Positions 51,541-61,024 of a stretch of 64,000 bases of DNA are shown here, one piece after another. The position numbers were made by a program, and so were the translations under genes. The notes below the pieces were generated by a model, which was not told the origin of the DNA, made no database searches, and saw only the letters and a program-made list of their open reading frames with translations. Every line of letters starts with the position of its first letter. The stretch's first letter is position 1. The DNA comes from Candidatus Gastranaerophilales bacterium. Its GTDB lineage: Bacteria > Cyanobacteriota > Vampirovibrionia > Gastranaerophilales > Gastranaerophilaceae. The stretch covers positions 1-64,000 of the forward strand of contig CALVAK010000003.1 in the NCBI GenBank assembly GCA_944325525.1, in the 5' to 3' direction.

Positions 51541-51573
51541 AAAAAGAGAACATTAATATGTTCTCTTTTTTTG
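51541..51573. terminator. Bidirectional terminator between lysC and the prophage
   Basis: 13-bp stem AAAAAGAGAACAT / ATGTTCTCTTTTT (51541-51553, 51558-51570), four-base loop; A run on one side and T run on the other, so it works on both strands. It ends two bases before the stop of the first prophage gene. Confidence 0.9.
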
Positions 51574-51574
51574 T

Positions 51575-51826
51575 TTAATTATAATCTTTTTTTCTGATAT
51601 TCTCATAATTTTCTTCAATAATATCAATCCTGCGGGCTGCTAATTGTACATTATCTTCCACGTGGATTAATCTTTCAAGCACATTATTATATTTTCGCAT
51701 ATCCTGTTTTAACTCTGCTATTTCCTGCTGCATAAAGGAAACAGTGCATTTGTATACTCCTATACATATTCCTGCCGTGAGAACCTGGACAAAAATACAG
51801 AACAACACTTCGTAATTATTAAACAT
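51575..51826 (-). CDS. Small membrane-anchored coiled-coil phage protein (holin-like)
   Basis: 83 residues: a membrane helix (VLFCIFVQVLTAGICIGVY) at the N-terminus, then a coiled-coil (MQQEIAELKQDMRKYNNVLERLIHVEDNVQLAARRIDIIE). This topology matches XhlA-like and similar phage lysis proteins, but I see no defining motif. It overlaps the DUF1353 gene by 8 bases. Confidence 0.6.
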   Translation of the reverse strand: MFNNYEVLFCIFVQVLTAGICIGVYKCTVSFMQQEIAELKQDMRKYNNVLERLIHVEDNVQLAARRIDIIEENYENIRKKDYN

Positions 51827-52310
51827 ATTGCCATGCCTTCCTATTGATTGTAGATTGAAACAGCTGAACAGCCCAGCTCATTATGTTTGCCTTTATTGTA
51901 TTTGTTCCCTGTTCTTTTAGAATATGTCTGAATATCAATGAGGTTAGGCGTCTATATTCTTTTACAGATATTGATTTTTCAAGTACCTGATTTAGCATAT
52001 ATACTTTAAATTCAAGCAAATAATCATGCAGCATTGAAGCGATTAAAAATTCATTATCTGTTCTTGAACCGATTGTCCGCCAGAAAAGACGTGGTATATC
52101 TGCTCCGTTCCACGTGTAGCCGTTAAAAATTGTAAATTCAAATTCTCTTTTAGTCGTTAATACTTTAATATCAATAGAGTTATGAAGTTCAAAGGGATAT
52201 TTCTTTTTATTCTCAATAACAGCTTTTATATCAGAAGGTTCTATAACTCTTATCCTGACATCGGGGACGGCGGAAAAAGAGATATCAACTATTTGTTCTT
52301 TATTTTTCAT
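51819..52310 (-). CDS. DUF1353-like phage protein
   Basis: 163 residues. The central part (FTIFNGYTWNGADIPRLFWR...NEFLIASMLHDYLLEF) resembles the DUF1353 family of phage and prophage proteins found with lysis genes; His in LHDYL is conserved. The function is not known to me. Start overlaps the upstream small signal-peptide gene by 11 bases. Confidence 0.75.
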   Translation of the reverse strand: MKNKEQIVDISFSAVPDVRIRVIEPSDIKAVIENKKKYPFELHNSIDIKVLTTKREFEFTIFNGYTWNGADIPRLFWRTIGSRTDNEFLIASMLHDYLLEFKVYMLNQVLEKSISVKEYRRLTSLIFRHILKEQGTNTIKANIMSWAVQLFQSTINRKAWQYV

Positions 52311-52524
52311 TGTCTTTTACTTTTCCGTTAACTTGAATAATAATGCAGGCAATATTTTTAGTTATTTTTTGTTTTGAGTTTTCGTTTAAGGGCTGTTTTT
52401 GGACGGATATTGCCGCTATATTATCGTCTGTTTTCTGTTCGGCTTTTTGTGTTTCTTCTATAGCAAAGCATACCGCCTGCGTGAGCGATATGGTTAAAAG
52501 CATTGTCAACAGTAGTTTTTTCAT
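52300..52524 (-). CDS. Small exported phage protein (possible spanin-like)
   Basis: 74 residues with a signal peptide (KKLLLTMLLTISLTQAVCFA) followed by a polar stretch rich in Lys, Gln, Asn. Its place in the lysis module suggests a periplasmic lysis component, but there is no lipobox, so a spanin call is speculative. GGAG precedes the ATG. Confidence 0.55.
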   Translation of the reverse strand: MKKLLLTMLLTISLTQAVCFAIEETQKAEQKTDDNIAAISVQKQPLNENSKQKITKNIACIIIQVNGKVKDNEK

Positions 52525-52739
52525 TTTTTTCTCCTTTACTATTTTTTTTTGTTAATTTAAACAGGATGCGGAAAACTGAAATTGCAGGGTTAGTAAAAAT
52601 CAGGCAGGTAGTTAATTACACAATAATGAAAACTATGTTTATGGTTTATATTATTATGTAAGTTTTGTTTTTTTTTTTACTGATTCAATATACCAGAATG
52701 AATTTTAGTACATAGTGTAATATAAGAGGTATAATGATT

Positions 52740-53276
52740 TTATTCATCATCAGGGGTTAAAAATAATTCTTTTTCTCTTTTTCTTCTGTTAATTAAGCCA
52801 ATATTTGGCTCCGATTTTCTTTTTCCTGGAGTTCTGGTATTTATCCAAACATCAAATTCATCTGCTGCGCCTTTATAATCGCCAGCGTTTAATTTTTTAT
52901 ATAAAGTGGATTTTATAAATTTAGTCCCGCCAAAATTATATATAAAACTTGCAAGTGCTATTTTTTGGTTAATTGTTAATGGTACTTTTACATACTTTAG
53001 GGGAGCAGAATGAATCTCAAAATCTTTTCTATATAGTTCTTCTGCTTTTTCTTTTGTTATCAGCATATCTTTTGTTATTGGTTTGCCATCAACGTCACCT
53101 GTGTGTCCGTATCCTATTGTCATTACACCGGCAGCATCTTCATAACCTCTTAACCTTAAGCCTTCTTGTCCCTGAATAAATTCTCTGGCTTTAACTATCT
53201 CTTTTTCAGAAAATATTGCCTTTTTACTGATTTTTGATTCACTTTTAATTGATTTTTTTTGTGTTTTTTTGTTCAA
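52740..53276 (-). CDS. GH24 endolysin (phage lysozyme)
   Basis: 178 residues, cleaves peptidoglycan glycan chains. The catalytic pattern of T4-type lysozyme is seen: Glu in QEGLRL, Asp and Thr in YEDAAGVMTIGYGHTG. Other family markers are PLTINQKIALASFIYNFG and the C-terminal GLINRRKREKELF. The N-terminal 25 residues are Lys/Ser-rich with no signal peptide, so it needs a holin. TTG start at 53276, with AGGAG nine bases upstream. No gene is seen in 52525-52739. Confidence 0.9.
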   Translation of the reverse strand: MNKKTQKKSIKSESKISKKAIFSEKEIVKAREFIQGQEGLRLRGYEDAAGVMTIGYGHTGDVDGKPITKDMLITKEKAEELYRKDFEIHSAPLKYVKVPLTINQKIALASFIYNFGGTKFIKSTLYKKLNAGDYKGAADEFDVWINTRTPGKRKSEPNIGLINRRKREKELFLTPDDE

Positions 53277-53492
53277 ATTATCTGACTCCTTATCTTAATT
53301 ATGTAAGGTATATTTTTGTTTATATAATTATGTAAGTTGAATTGTTTATATTATTAAAACCTCTGACAGTTGCCGCTTTGAGGAAAAGAGAAAAAGAGCT
53401 GTCTGGCTAATAAAGTTTAAAACAAAAAGCGTATAAGCAAATAACAACAAATGCAAATTCCGGTACAAATAAAAACAGATATATAACTACAT

Positions 53493-53987
53493 TTACTGCT
53501 GATGTTCCTGCATATTCCAGGCAGTCATAAACTGTGCATAAAAAGTACCGAAATCAGCTGCTGTCATTTCACTGCTTTTCATTGAGTTTGCTACAAGCCA
53601 CTCTTCCGTACATTGTTCTTCTTTTGTAAAATCCGGTTCTGTATAAAATGTTAATGTGTTTTCAGGCAGCTTGCCTATTACACTGACTATATTATACGCT
53701 GTGTTTAAACTTTCTACGGCAGAGCCATAGCCTTTTGGCTGCTTTCTATAATAACCAAAGCCATCTATCTTAAAAAATTGTTTTAAAAATTCTTCCTTTC
53801 TCGTCTGTGCAAGTTCTACACCTGCTTCGTCCTTAAATACAAATTCATTGTTTAATTCAATAATTTCCCTTTCCGTTTCCAAAATGGACGAACCCGCATA
53901 TTGCGGAGTAAATAATAATGTGTTTTGTATTCTTTCTAAACTTTCGTCAAATAAAACTATTTTGTTATTTTGTTGTATATAATACAT
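53493..53987 (-). CDS. Phage protein after tail fibre gene, unknown
   Basis: 164 residues, no recognised domain. It follows the fibre gene with a one-base overlap, the position of tail fibre assembly chaperones. The start YYIQQNNKIVLFDESLERI resembles other short phage proteins placed there. Function not assigned. The 216-base gap 53277-53492 downstream holds no gene. Confidence 0.6.
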   Translation of the reverse strand: MYYIQQNNKIVLFDESLERIQNTLLFTPQYAGSSILETEREIIELNNEFVFKDEAGVELAQTRKEEFLKQFFKIDGFGYYRKQPKGYGSAVESLNTAYNIVSVIGKLPENTLTFYTEPDFTKEEQCTEEWLVANSMKSSEMTAADFGTFYAQFMTAWNMQEHQQ

Positions 53988-55426
53988 TATGTTTCTCCTT
54001 CATCGTATATAAATTTAAATACGGTTTTTGCAGCATTCTGAATCAATAAGCATAAATAATCACCTTGTTTAACAGGAGCAAAAAAAGTCATTGCAACATC
54101 TGCTTTTGTTGCGTAATCGCTAAGTTCATATAAACAAGTTGTGTGATTTGTTCCATTTATAAATGCAAGAAAATAAGAAGATGTGCCGGTTGAAACAAAA
54201 GAACCGGTAAAAAAACCGTTTGCCGGTGCTGTATATGTTAAACCACTTGTTCCTAATGTTAAATCAGTATATGTTTTTGACGGCTTACTATAACCGCTGA
54301 TTTCAGATTTATCCGATCTTTTTAATAAGTTTACTGTCTGTTTCGGTATTATATTTAATATAGTGCCGGACGAATTAGTGATTACATTTGTTGCTATAAC
54401 TGCTTCTTGAGTTATATAAAATGAACCTGAAATGTCTGCTCTCTTCATTATATTTGTTTTCGGGTTATACCACAATATAAATGGCGAAGCTTCAGGCTGT
54501 ATTTCTGATATTATAAATTCGTTAGAAATATTTAACGCACAACCTGATGCTGTTTTAACCATACCTACAGTTTGATTTGTTGTTGCATAAGTAATCGTAT
54601 ATGAACTGTCAGCAGTAAGTTCAGCTTCAATATTATTGAGTGTTCCGTCAGAGTTTAAACCGTTCGGTATTAAAACTTTTAAGCCCTGTTTTAGTGTAAT
54701 GATATTGCCTGAGTAGGTCAAAACACCGTTAGGAGCTTCAAGTATACAGTTTGATATTTGTGTTTTGTTTAAAAAATGCTTCTCTCCGGTTGATGAGAGG
54801 TTGTTTAATGATACATCAGCTTTTGTTGTTATACCGGTTGATGTAATATCTTCCATTGTTGTTTCAACAAGAGTGTTGAAGGAATTTACCTTCTCTACAA
54901 CAAAATTTTTGTTATTCTCTACCGTTTGGGCAAGTTCTTCTGTACTATCTGCACAGTTTTTGACAAAAGAAACGGAATCGTTTATTTCATCAATTAATTC
55001 ATCTGGAGAATTTTCACTGCCTTCATTTATTTTTACACATCTTTCAATTTTTCTGTTTAATATTTGAAGAACTCTTACTATATAATCAAATGTCCACTCT
55101 AATACTGACAGATTTAAATATGCGGAATTCTCAAATTTACTCTCCTGCTTAATGGATAAATCTAAAGCTAAAGAAATCCTTTCATTTGTTTTTAAAACCG
55201 GAAAAGAAGATGTTTCCAGCGGAAAAGTAATATAACTTCCGTTTTTATTTCCCACTTCATTAACTGAGTAATCTACTCCTTCAATAAGAGCTGTATTAAT
55301 TCCATCTTCAGATATATGTATAACCTTTAACTCATCAGTATTTTCTATTAAAAAATCAAAATCAAAAATTTTAGTACTTCCGTTTCCTTCGTAATTATTT
55401 ACCGGAACAATTGATGATACCGTCAT
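53987..55426 (-). CDS. Phage tail fibre/tailspike-like protein
   Basis: 479 residues. The N-terminal 130 residues (IVPVNNYEGNGSTKIFDFDFLIENTDELKVIHI...YLNLSVLEWTFDYIVRVLQIL) match the T7 gp17-type N-terminal adaptor that binds the tail. A coiled-coil (SVSFVKNCADSTEELAQTVEN) follows, then beta-rich receptor-binding repeats (TLGTSGLTYTAPANGFFTGS). The receptor-binding end defines host choice and would vary fastest. Its start overlaps the upstream coiled-coil gene by four bases. Confidence 0.85.
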   Translation of the reverse strand: MTVSSIVPVNNYEGNGSTKIFDFDFLIENTDELKVIHISEDGINTALIEGVDYSVNEVGNKNGSYITFPLETSSFPVLKTNERISLALDLSIKQESKFENSAYLNLSVLEWTFDYIVRVLQILNRKIERCVKINEGSENSPDELIDEINDSVSFVKNCADSTEELAQTVENNKNFVVEKVNSFNTLVETTMEDITSTGITTKADVSLNNLSSTGEKHFLNKTQISNCILEAPNGVLTYSGNIITLKQGLKVLIPNGLNSDGTLNNIEAELTADSSYTITYATTNQTVGMVKTASGCALNISNEFIISEIQPEASPFILWYNPKTNIMKRADISGSFYITQEAVIATNVITNSSGTILNIIPKQTVNLLKRSDKSEISGYSKPSKTYTDLTLGTSGLTYTAPANGFFTGSFVSTGTSSYFLAFINGTNHTTCLYELSDYATKADVAMTFFAPVKQGDYLCLLIQNAAKTVFKFIYDEGET

Positions 55427-56829
55427 TTTTCTTTACTCCCTTTTTCTTTATCGTTTTTTAACGAAATTCTCTCTACCATTGAAGCAATTATTTTATTTCT
55501 CTTTTCAATATCAGCTTCTTTTTTATTTTCAGTTTTATATTCCTTTAGAAAATGCAAATATATTTTTATAATTGAATACAATTCTTCTTTCTTATTGATT
55601 TTTAAATCATTAGTCTTTTCAAAAAGTAACTTTATATCTGAAGATAAAATAATAATTTCCTCATTAGTAAGCTGCTGGATGCTTTTTATAATTTCAAAAT
55701 CTTCTTTTGAAAAAAGATGTCTGTATTCAAATATATTTTTCTTCTTAAACTCTTCAAAATCAGTGAATGCCTGTTTTATCACATCAATGTATTTAGATTT
55801 ATCAGTAATTATTTCTCCTGATTTGATTATTCTTTTTATATATTCTCTTTGACTTTTAATATTTTCAGCTTTTTGAGAAAGATCAATATATAACAAAGCT
55901 TTTTCAGGTTCAGTATCAATATAAGATAAAATGTTCTCCCAGCATTTTTCCGCTTTTGCTTTTTCTTCTTCCTCTTCATGTTTTTTTTTATTATTTTTTA
56001 GTACTGATATAAATTTCCTTACTTCATATAGAAGCTCTTTATCTTTTATTTTATTTATTTCTTTTTCATTTTCACTTTCATTAAGATTATACGAAAATAA
56101 TTCCTTAGCCCAGTTATAAGCAATTATTTTATTCTTCATTTCAGATATAATTTTCTCAAGCTCAACTTTCTTTTCTTCTTTTAATTTCTCTTTGTATTTC
56201 TCAAAATAAAGAACAAAGTTAATATTTTTTTCTTCCAAGAAGGCAGTTGTTAACGCATAATAGAAATCAGACTCATATTTTTCTTTTTTGCTTTTTAAAA
56301 TTTTACTATTCCAGTTTTCTCTTTCAGCCATTAACTCAAGAACCGAAGTTCCGTTCTTATAACAAGAAGCAATTATCTTTGGATTGTCTTTATATAGTAC
56401 GGCTTTTTGAACGGATAATTCAATTGATTTCTCATACACATCAATTTCCCATTCAAATAATTCCTGTGCTTCATAATTAAGAAGTCTTGATTTTATATTG
56501 TCTATTTTTAATAGTTTAATCTGCTGTGCAGTCTCATATGCATCTTTTTTAGAAAAAGACATATTATTGATTTTTGAATTGATAAAATTTTCAAGTTCTT
56601 CAATATATTCTTTTGCTTTGTTTTCAACTTCTTTACCCTTTAATGAAAAATATCCGTTATCAGCAAACAGAAGCTCTTTTTCCCATTCATCAATATAATT
56701 ATTTAATTCTAATATTTTTATTCTGTCAGAATATTTATTATTGTAATTTTCTTCTTTTATTTCATTATTATTAACCGGAATTTTACGTACCGAAAAAGAA
56801 GATGTGAGATTATCATCTTTATAATTCAT
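55423..56829 (-). CDS. Large coiled-coil phage protein, unknown
   Basis: About 468 residues from the ATG at 56829, which has GAAGGA upstream; a TTG at 56853 is also open but would overlap the upstream gene. The sequence is nearly all charged helix with Lys, Glu, Leu and Ile repeats, suggesting a long coiled-coil. In this position T7-like phages have internal virion/ejection proteins (gp15, gp16), but here it is far shorter and without a lytic domain. Function by position only. Confidence 0.55.
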   Translation of the reverse strand: MNYKDDNLTSSFSVRKIPVNNNEIKEENYNNKYSDRIKILELNNYIDEWEKELLFADNGYFSLKGKEVENKAKEYIEELENFINSKINNMSFSKKDAYETAQQIKLLKIDNIKSRLLNYEAQELFEWEIDVYEKSIELSVQKAVLYKDNPKIIASCYKNGTSVLELMAERENWNSKILKSKKEKYESDFYYALTTAFLEEKNINFVLYFEKYKEKLKEEKKVELEKIISEMKNKIIAYNWAKELFSYNLNESENEKEINKIKDKELLYEVRKFISVLKNNKKKHEEEEEKAKAEKCWENILSYIDTEPEKALLYIDLSQKAENIKSQREYIKRIIKSGEIITDKSKYIDVIKQAFTDFEEFKKKNIFEYRHLFSKEDFEIIKSIQQLTNEEIIILSSDIKLLFEKTNDLKINKKEELYSIIKIYLHFLKEYKTENKKEADIEKRNKIIASMVERISLKNDKEKGSKEK

Positions 56830-56843
56830 AACACCCGTTCCTT

Positions 56844-57344
56844 CTAAAACCAACTTTCACTATTATAGAAATTCTTCGCATTTGTTTTAATATTGTCTGC
56901 AAAGAAATTACTTCTTTTCTGTTTATAAGCATTTTTCGCTTTATACGTTTGAAGAGAAGCATTGGAATAATATCTCTGTGCCGAATCCAAATAAGATTGG
57001 GCTTGATGTTCTGAAGATTTCATTATTTGTAATGCATTAAGTTCACCTTCCTGATATTCATCTTCGGTCAAGTTTAATGCTGTAGAAGATAAAAGCATAA
57101 TATTACCGGAAGCAATATCAGTTTTTACTTTTCCCATGTTCTGTATTGCTCTGAGACGTTCTTCTCTTGCGTCTTCAATACCTTCTTGCCTTGAATATGC
57201 TGCATTTCTTTCCGCTATCTTCGCTTGTTGAATAGACATATTAGCACTATATAAAGCTGCTTCTTTATCTGCTTTTACAGATTGTATAGAATTCACCAGC
57301 GAGATTGCTTCAGAAGTAGCCATAGCAATTTCTACTATACACAT
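56844..57344 (-). CDS. Internal virion/core protein, T7 gp14-like
   Basis: 166 residues, Ala/Gln/Ser-rich helix: AMATSEAISLVNSI, SMQQA-type segments SIQQAKIAERNAAYSRQEG, and NIMLLSSTALNLTEDEYQ. This matches the helical composition of gp14-type ejection proteins that form part of the inner core and DNA channel. AAAGGA precedes the ATG. Confidence 0.7.
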   Translation of the reverse strand: MCIVEIAMATSEAISLVNSIQSVKADKEAALYSANMSIQQAKIAERNAAYSRQEGIEDAREERLRAIQNMGKVKTDIASGNIMLLSSTALNLTEDEYQEGELNALQIMKSSEHQAQSYLDSAQRYYSNASLQTYKAKNAYKQKRSNFFADNIKTNAKNFYNSESWF

Positions 57345-57356
57345 ACTAATCCTTTC

Positions 57357-57836
57357 TTATTGAGTCAATTTATAAAAAAATTCAAAATTTTCCGGGACTC
57401 TAATCCCATCAGGCTTCGGATTGTCAAACTTAAAACCAAATTTTCTCAGCCATTTTTTTGCCTCGAAATTTTCTTTATAAATAAAGTTATACATTACGAA
57501 ATATTTTGTTTCCGCATATTCCAGTTGTTTTTTTAGAGCAGAGAAAAATTCTTTTTTGTTATATTTAATATACTTTGTCGATAAAAGCCAAACACAGGCA
57601 ATGTTAGGATTATCTTTATAAACTTCATAAAATCCGCCTATAGCTACAGGTATTTTTTCGGTTTTATCATTAACTCCGATTAATATAAGATAATCTGTAT
57701 TATTTATACTTTCAAAAACTTTTTGTTTATAATTTCTTCCCCATAATGCTTTTATCTCATTAAGGTCTTCTTTTCTCAGATTTTCAAGTATAAAATTTAC
57801 ATCGTTGGTATTTTTATCTTTTTTAAGCATTTGCAT
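57357..57836 (-). CDS. GNAT-fold-like phage protein (T7 gp13/DUF2833-like)
   Basis: 159 residues with NYKQKVFESINNTDYLILIGV, KIPVAIGGFYEVY and WLRKFGFKFDNPKPDG, i.e. the beta-strand and 'FGF' pattern of GNAT-fold proteins. In T7-like phages the gene after the nozzle (gp13, internal virion protein A) has a related fold with no known acetyltransferase activity. Overlaps the start of the nozzle gene end by 14 bases. Confidence 0.65.
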   Translation of the reverse strand: MQMLKKDKNTNDVNFILENLRKEDLNEIKALWGRNYKQKVFESINNTDYLILIGVNDKTEKIPVAIGGFYEVYKDNPNIACVWLLSTKYIKYNKKEFFSALKKQLEYAETKYFVMYNFIYKENFEAKKWLRKFGFKFDNPKPDGIRVPENFEFFYKLTQ

Positions 57837-59883
57837 CCGCCATTGTTATATCAAGTGAAATTGAATTTATAGTCAAAGGGAACGGGTATATTTGTTTCAA
57901 GTGAACATTAGCTCCATCGGCATAATTTGAAAAAGGGAAAATATCGACATTCCCAGAGTGTAAATAGTTTGAATCATTAATACTTTTTATACTTCTTGGA
58001 TTCTGCACAATCGTGCCGTCAGAATTTACAACAAAAAAATCTTCCCTTGATTTTTCAACCTGAACATTTATACTGTTAACTATTTTTAATAACCCGTAAG
58101 TATATTCTCCTTCAAGATTTAATGTTTCAAGTTCAAATTCATAGGGTAATCCTGCAACAATTTTTGATGCAGGATAATCAAGGGTAACACTCCCGTTTTG
58201 AACTACTTTATTAGTTATAACATTAGAATCTGCAAGTATATTAATTTCCTCTCCTTCCAGATGATTGAGTCCTGATATAACACTAACGGGTTCACCATTA
58301 TATGACAAAGAACAGTCCAGAAAAATTCCGTCTTCCGTTTTATCAACTATTCTTGTTGCCATTCTTTCTATAAATCTTTTTGTCTGTCCGTTTATTTCTC
58401 TTTTCACAACAAAATAGGCAACATCTTCAAAATTTTCACGTACAATGGCAACTGATTCAAATTTACCCTTTGTTTCATGTTTATGCCATCCTGCGACTTC
58501 TTGTTTTTTATTGTATGTAAGAGCGTTCAATGTACCGTCAGACATTACGCACCATAATATTCTATAAGGTTCCTTTGCGTATGCCATATCTACTATTTGT
58601 TTGCCTTCAAACAGATGGTTTGCGAAAATGGATAACTCTTCTCCGTCATAACTGTCTGATAAATATGTATAGCCTAAATCTCTTACTACAGAACCTCCTG
58701 ATTGAACAAATAAAATCATATTACCTGAAACAACGGGCGGAACATGAGAACAGCCGTAAAAACTTTGCGGAGATGCAACTAATGAAGATGATGCAGAAAA
58801 AGCTCCGTCAGAACCGTTTAATTTCCATTCCGCCCCTGAAGTCAGAAGAATTAAATCATTTAATGCAATAATATGTCTTATTTCATTTACTTCTCTTTCA
58901 GATAATGTTACATTTATTGAATCAGAAGTTGAAAGAGGTCTTGAAATATTAAAGTTATTATTTGTTGCTGTTTGCGAAGCTACAAGTTGCTGGGGATTAT
59001 TCTTTAAACAGGCAAATACTTTCCTTTGCTGAAAGTAGTTTACACATGCCGGATTATTACCGTTTTCAAAAGGATTAGTAAAAACAGGAGCTGTTGAAGT
59101 TAAATCCGGTTCAATTTTATCATCAATAAAAGTTGTGGTAGAAGTTGTTCCCACATATCCGAAAACACCGTTTATACTTCTGTAAACATTATATTCAACA
59201 GCTCCTTCAACGCTGCCGAAGGAAATCGTAATGTACTCAGTTGTTCCCCAGTTTGCCTCTATTTCTCCCACAACACTGACTTCCTCGGAGCGATTACTCT
59301 CTTCATAGGTATCTGCTTTAACAGATGTAACTACATATTTATAAACCGTTGTATTTTCATTATCTCCTGTCCAAACAGCCGACAAATTCTGAGGCGGAAG
59401 TATTTGGGGTTTAAAATTAATTGAAGCTAATTGCCAGTTATAATGAGATAATCTGGACAGTTCTCTTGCTTCGTAATTGTTATGACAAAGAGTTAAGACA
59501 TCAGCATTTTGTGCATATTTTATATTAAATAAGTCATCTGCTGAATACGGAGTTTCTATTTCAACAGGATTCCCTTCTTCTTCGCCGTCAGGATAAATAA
59601 TCTGTCCGCCATCTTTAATAAAACGTGCATACCCGCTGCCCAGTTCTATAATATACGTTTGTTCCGTATTAAAAGAAAAAGGAATAAGTCTTACTGGCAA
59701 TCCGGAATTCTTTACTTCACAAATAAGTTCAAGTCCTGACCTGTTTGAAACACATCCTTCCGCTCTAACAAAACCGTTTTTTAATGTTTTTAACCCAACA
59801 ACATATTTAGCCAAATCATTTCTTGAATATAAAGACGGACTAAGTTCTCCGCCTGTAAATGATTTCTGTGTATATCTTGTCAT
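57823..59883 (-). CDS. Phage tail nozzle/stabilisation protein (tubular B-like)
   Basis: 686 residues. It starts TQKSFTGGELSPSLYSRNDL and RAEGCVSNRSGLELI, patterns shared by the nozzle/stabiliser of BPP-1-type and many marine podoviruses. Beta-rich, with a fibronectin-type III-like segment (NLSAVWTGDNENTTVYKYVVTSV, EGAVEYNVYRSINGVFGYVG) at about 165-260. The nozzle closes the tail tube until DNA release. The longest gene of the cluster, no frame breaks. Confidence 0.82.
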   Translation of the reverse strand: MTRYTQKSFTGGELSPSLYSRNDLAKYVVGLKTLKNGFVRAEGCVSNRSGLELICEVKNSGLPVRLIPFSFNTEQTYIIELGSGYARFIKDGGQIIYPDGEEEGNPVEIETPYSADDLFNIKYAQNADVLTLCHNNYEARELSRLSHYNWQLASINFKPQILPPQNLSAVWTGDNENTTVYKYVVTSVKADTYEESNRSEEVSVVGEIEANWGTTEYITISFGSVEGAVEYNVYRSINGVFGYVGTTSTTTFIDDKIEPDLTSTAPVFTNPFENGNNPACVNYFQQRKVFACLKNNPQQLVASQTATNNNFNISRPLSTSDSINVTLSEREVNEIRHIIALNDLILLTSGAEWKLNGSDGAFSASSSLVASPQSFYGCSHVPPVVSGNMILFVQSGGSVVRDLGYTYLSDSYDGEELSIFANHLFEGKQIVDMAYAKEPYRILWCVMSDGTLNALTYNKKQEVAGWHKHETKGKFESVAIVRENFEDVAYFVVKREINGQTKRFIERMATRIVDKTEDGIFLDCSLSYNGEPVSVISGLNHLEGEEINILADSNVITNKVVQNGSVTLDYPASKIVAGLPYEFELETLNLEGEYTYGLLKIVNSINVQVEKSREDFFVVNSDGTIVQNPRSIKSINDSNYLHSGNVDIFPFSNYADGANVHLKQIYPFPLTINSISLDITMADANA

Positions 59884-59898
59884 ATTAATATACCTTCC

Positions 59899-60489
59899 TT
59901 ATCTTATATCAAACCAGGAACAAGAATCTGTATTTTTTACTAATCCTTCGGAAGCATTTAAAGATTTGGATTTTGCTAAAATACTTGTATAAATACTCAA
60001 ACAGTCACTTTGAATACTTCTATTTCCTGTAAGGGCAGGTGCCGCAAGAAAAGCTAAATACCAGCAAAAAGCCATTACAAATTCAGTTGAAAAGAAAGCT
60101 TCATTTTCTACAACTTTTGTGTATCTTAAAATTGCCGGTATAACATTCGTATTTATAATTTTTTGTCCTGAGGCATTTGCAGCTATTTCAAATTCAATGA
60201 GCTCTTTATCACAATAAGAAATAATTTCTCTTGCAAATAAACAATCATTCGGGTAATCGTATTCATATAAAAATTTAGGATTAGATGGTATATTCCCCGT
60301 AAGAGAAAGCTCTCTGTATGAATTTGCAAAATTCCAATCAAAATCCTTCAAAACCTGCTCTTTTGCTAACTCATAAAATTCATTAAGTATTATTGTATTT
60401 TTATCATCCTGATTGGCATTTTGTATTCCAACACTTATTCTGAGGTTTTTTAGTGCTATATTAAAGATTTTTGCTTTGGTATAATTCAT
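59899..60489 (-). CDS. Phage head-tail adaptor (tubular A-like)
   Basis: 196 residues: AKIFNIALKNLRISVGIQNANQDDKN and EQVLKDFDWNFANSYREL, then FLYEYDYPNDCLFAREI, all typical of podovirus adaptor proteins linking portal to nozzle. 121 bases after the cement gene (gap 60490-60610 includes a GGATATC-type inverted repeat GGATATC...CGGATATC at about 60533-60590, possibly a hairpin). Confidence 0.8.
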   Translation of the reverse strand: MNYTKAKIFNIALKNLRISVGIQNANQDDKNTIILNEFYELAKEQVLKDFDWNFANSYRELSLTGNIPSNPKFLYEYDYPNDCLFAREIISYCDKELIEFEIAANASGQKIINTNVIPAILRYTKVVENEAFFSTEFVMAFCWYLAFLAAPALTGNRSIQSDCLSIYTSILAKSKSLNASEGLVKNTDSCSWFDIR

Positions 60490-60610
60490 CTTTATTCCCT
60501 TTTTTATTATTTTTTTGGATAAATCAAAAGAAAAGATATCCGGAAAAATAATACAAATTATTGGAATGAAGCATTAGAATTTCCGGATATCGTATATTTG
60601 AGGACTATTA

Positions 60611-61006
60611 TTAATTATGGAAACTTTCCTGATGAGAATCTGTTATGCCGGCAAAAATTGCACCCGTTGTAGGTGTTGTTCCTGTTACCGTATAATATAA
60701 TCTCATATATCCTAAATTACCTTCAGGTATAAATTTAACAGAAGAAACTTTTCCCTTTATCAAATCAGTCAGGGTAAGTTTTTGAGAAATCAAGTCAACT
60801 GCTGATGTAAAATTCTCCTGCTCACTTGTTTGAACTTTTATTTCCAAACTTGTTAAATTGTTAAATGTTTCAGTTATCTGAATAAAAATTTCAACGGGTG
60901 TTCCGAATGCAATTTCACGTTTCCCAAATTCTATTATATTTGTTGAAGCACAGCTTTCAGTAACTGTCTGATTATCTGAAAATAAACCCTGTTCGTCTAA
61001 TATCAT
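60611..61006 (-). CDS. Capsid cement protein (Bbp16-like)
   Basis: About 131 residues from the ATG at 61006, with GGAG six bases before; an ATG at 61018 adds four residues. The start MILDEQGLFSDNQTVTESCA matches the MILD...LFS...A start common to Bbp16-family decoration proteins of BPP-1. Beta-rich, no membrane segment. Decorates the capsid against internal pressure. Confidence 0.85.
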   Translation of the reverse strand: MILDEQGLFSDNQTVTESCASTNIIEFGKREIAFGTPVEIFIQITETFNNLTSLEIKVQTSEQENFTSAVDLISQKLTLTDLIKGKVSSVKFIPEGNLGYMRLYYTVTGTTPTTGAIFAGITDSHQESFHN

Positions 61007-61024
61007 ATTTTTCTCCATTCTAAA

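Noticed and set aside
58530..58871. 113-codon open frame on the plus strand
   Set aside because: Fully inside the nozzle gene on the opposite strand; His/Gln/Leu-rich content is what the antisense of such a gene gives.
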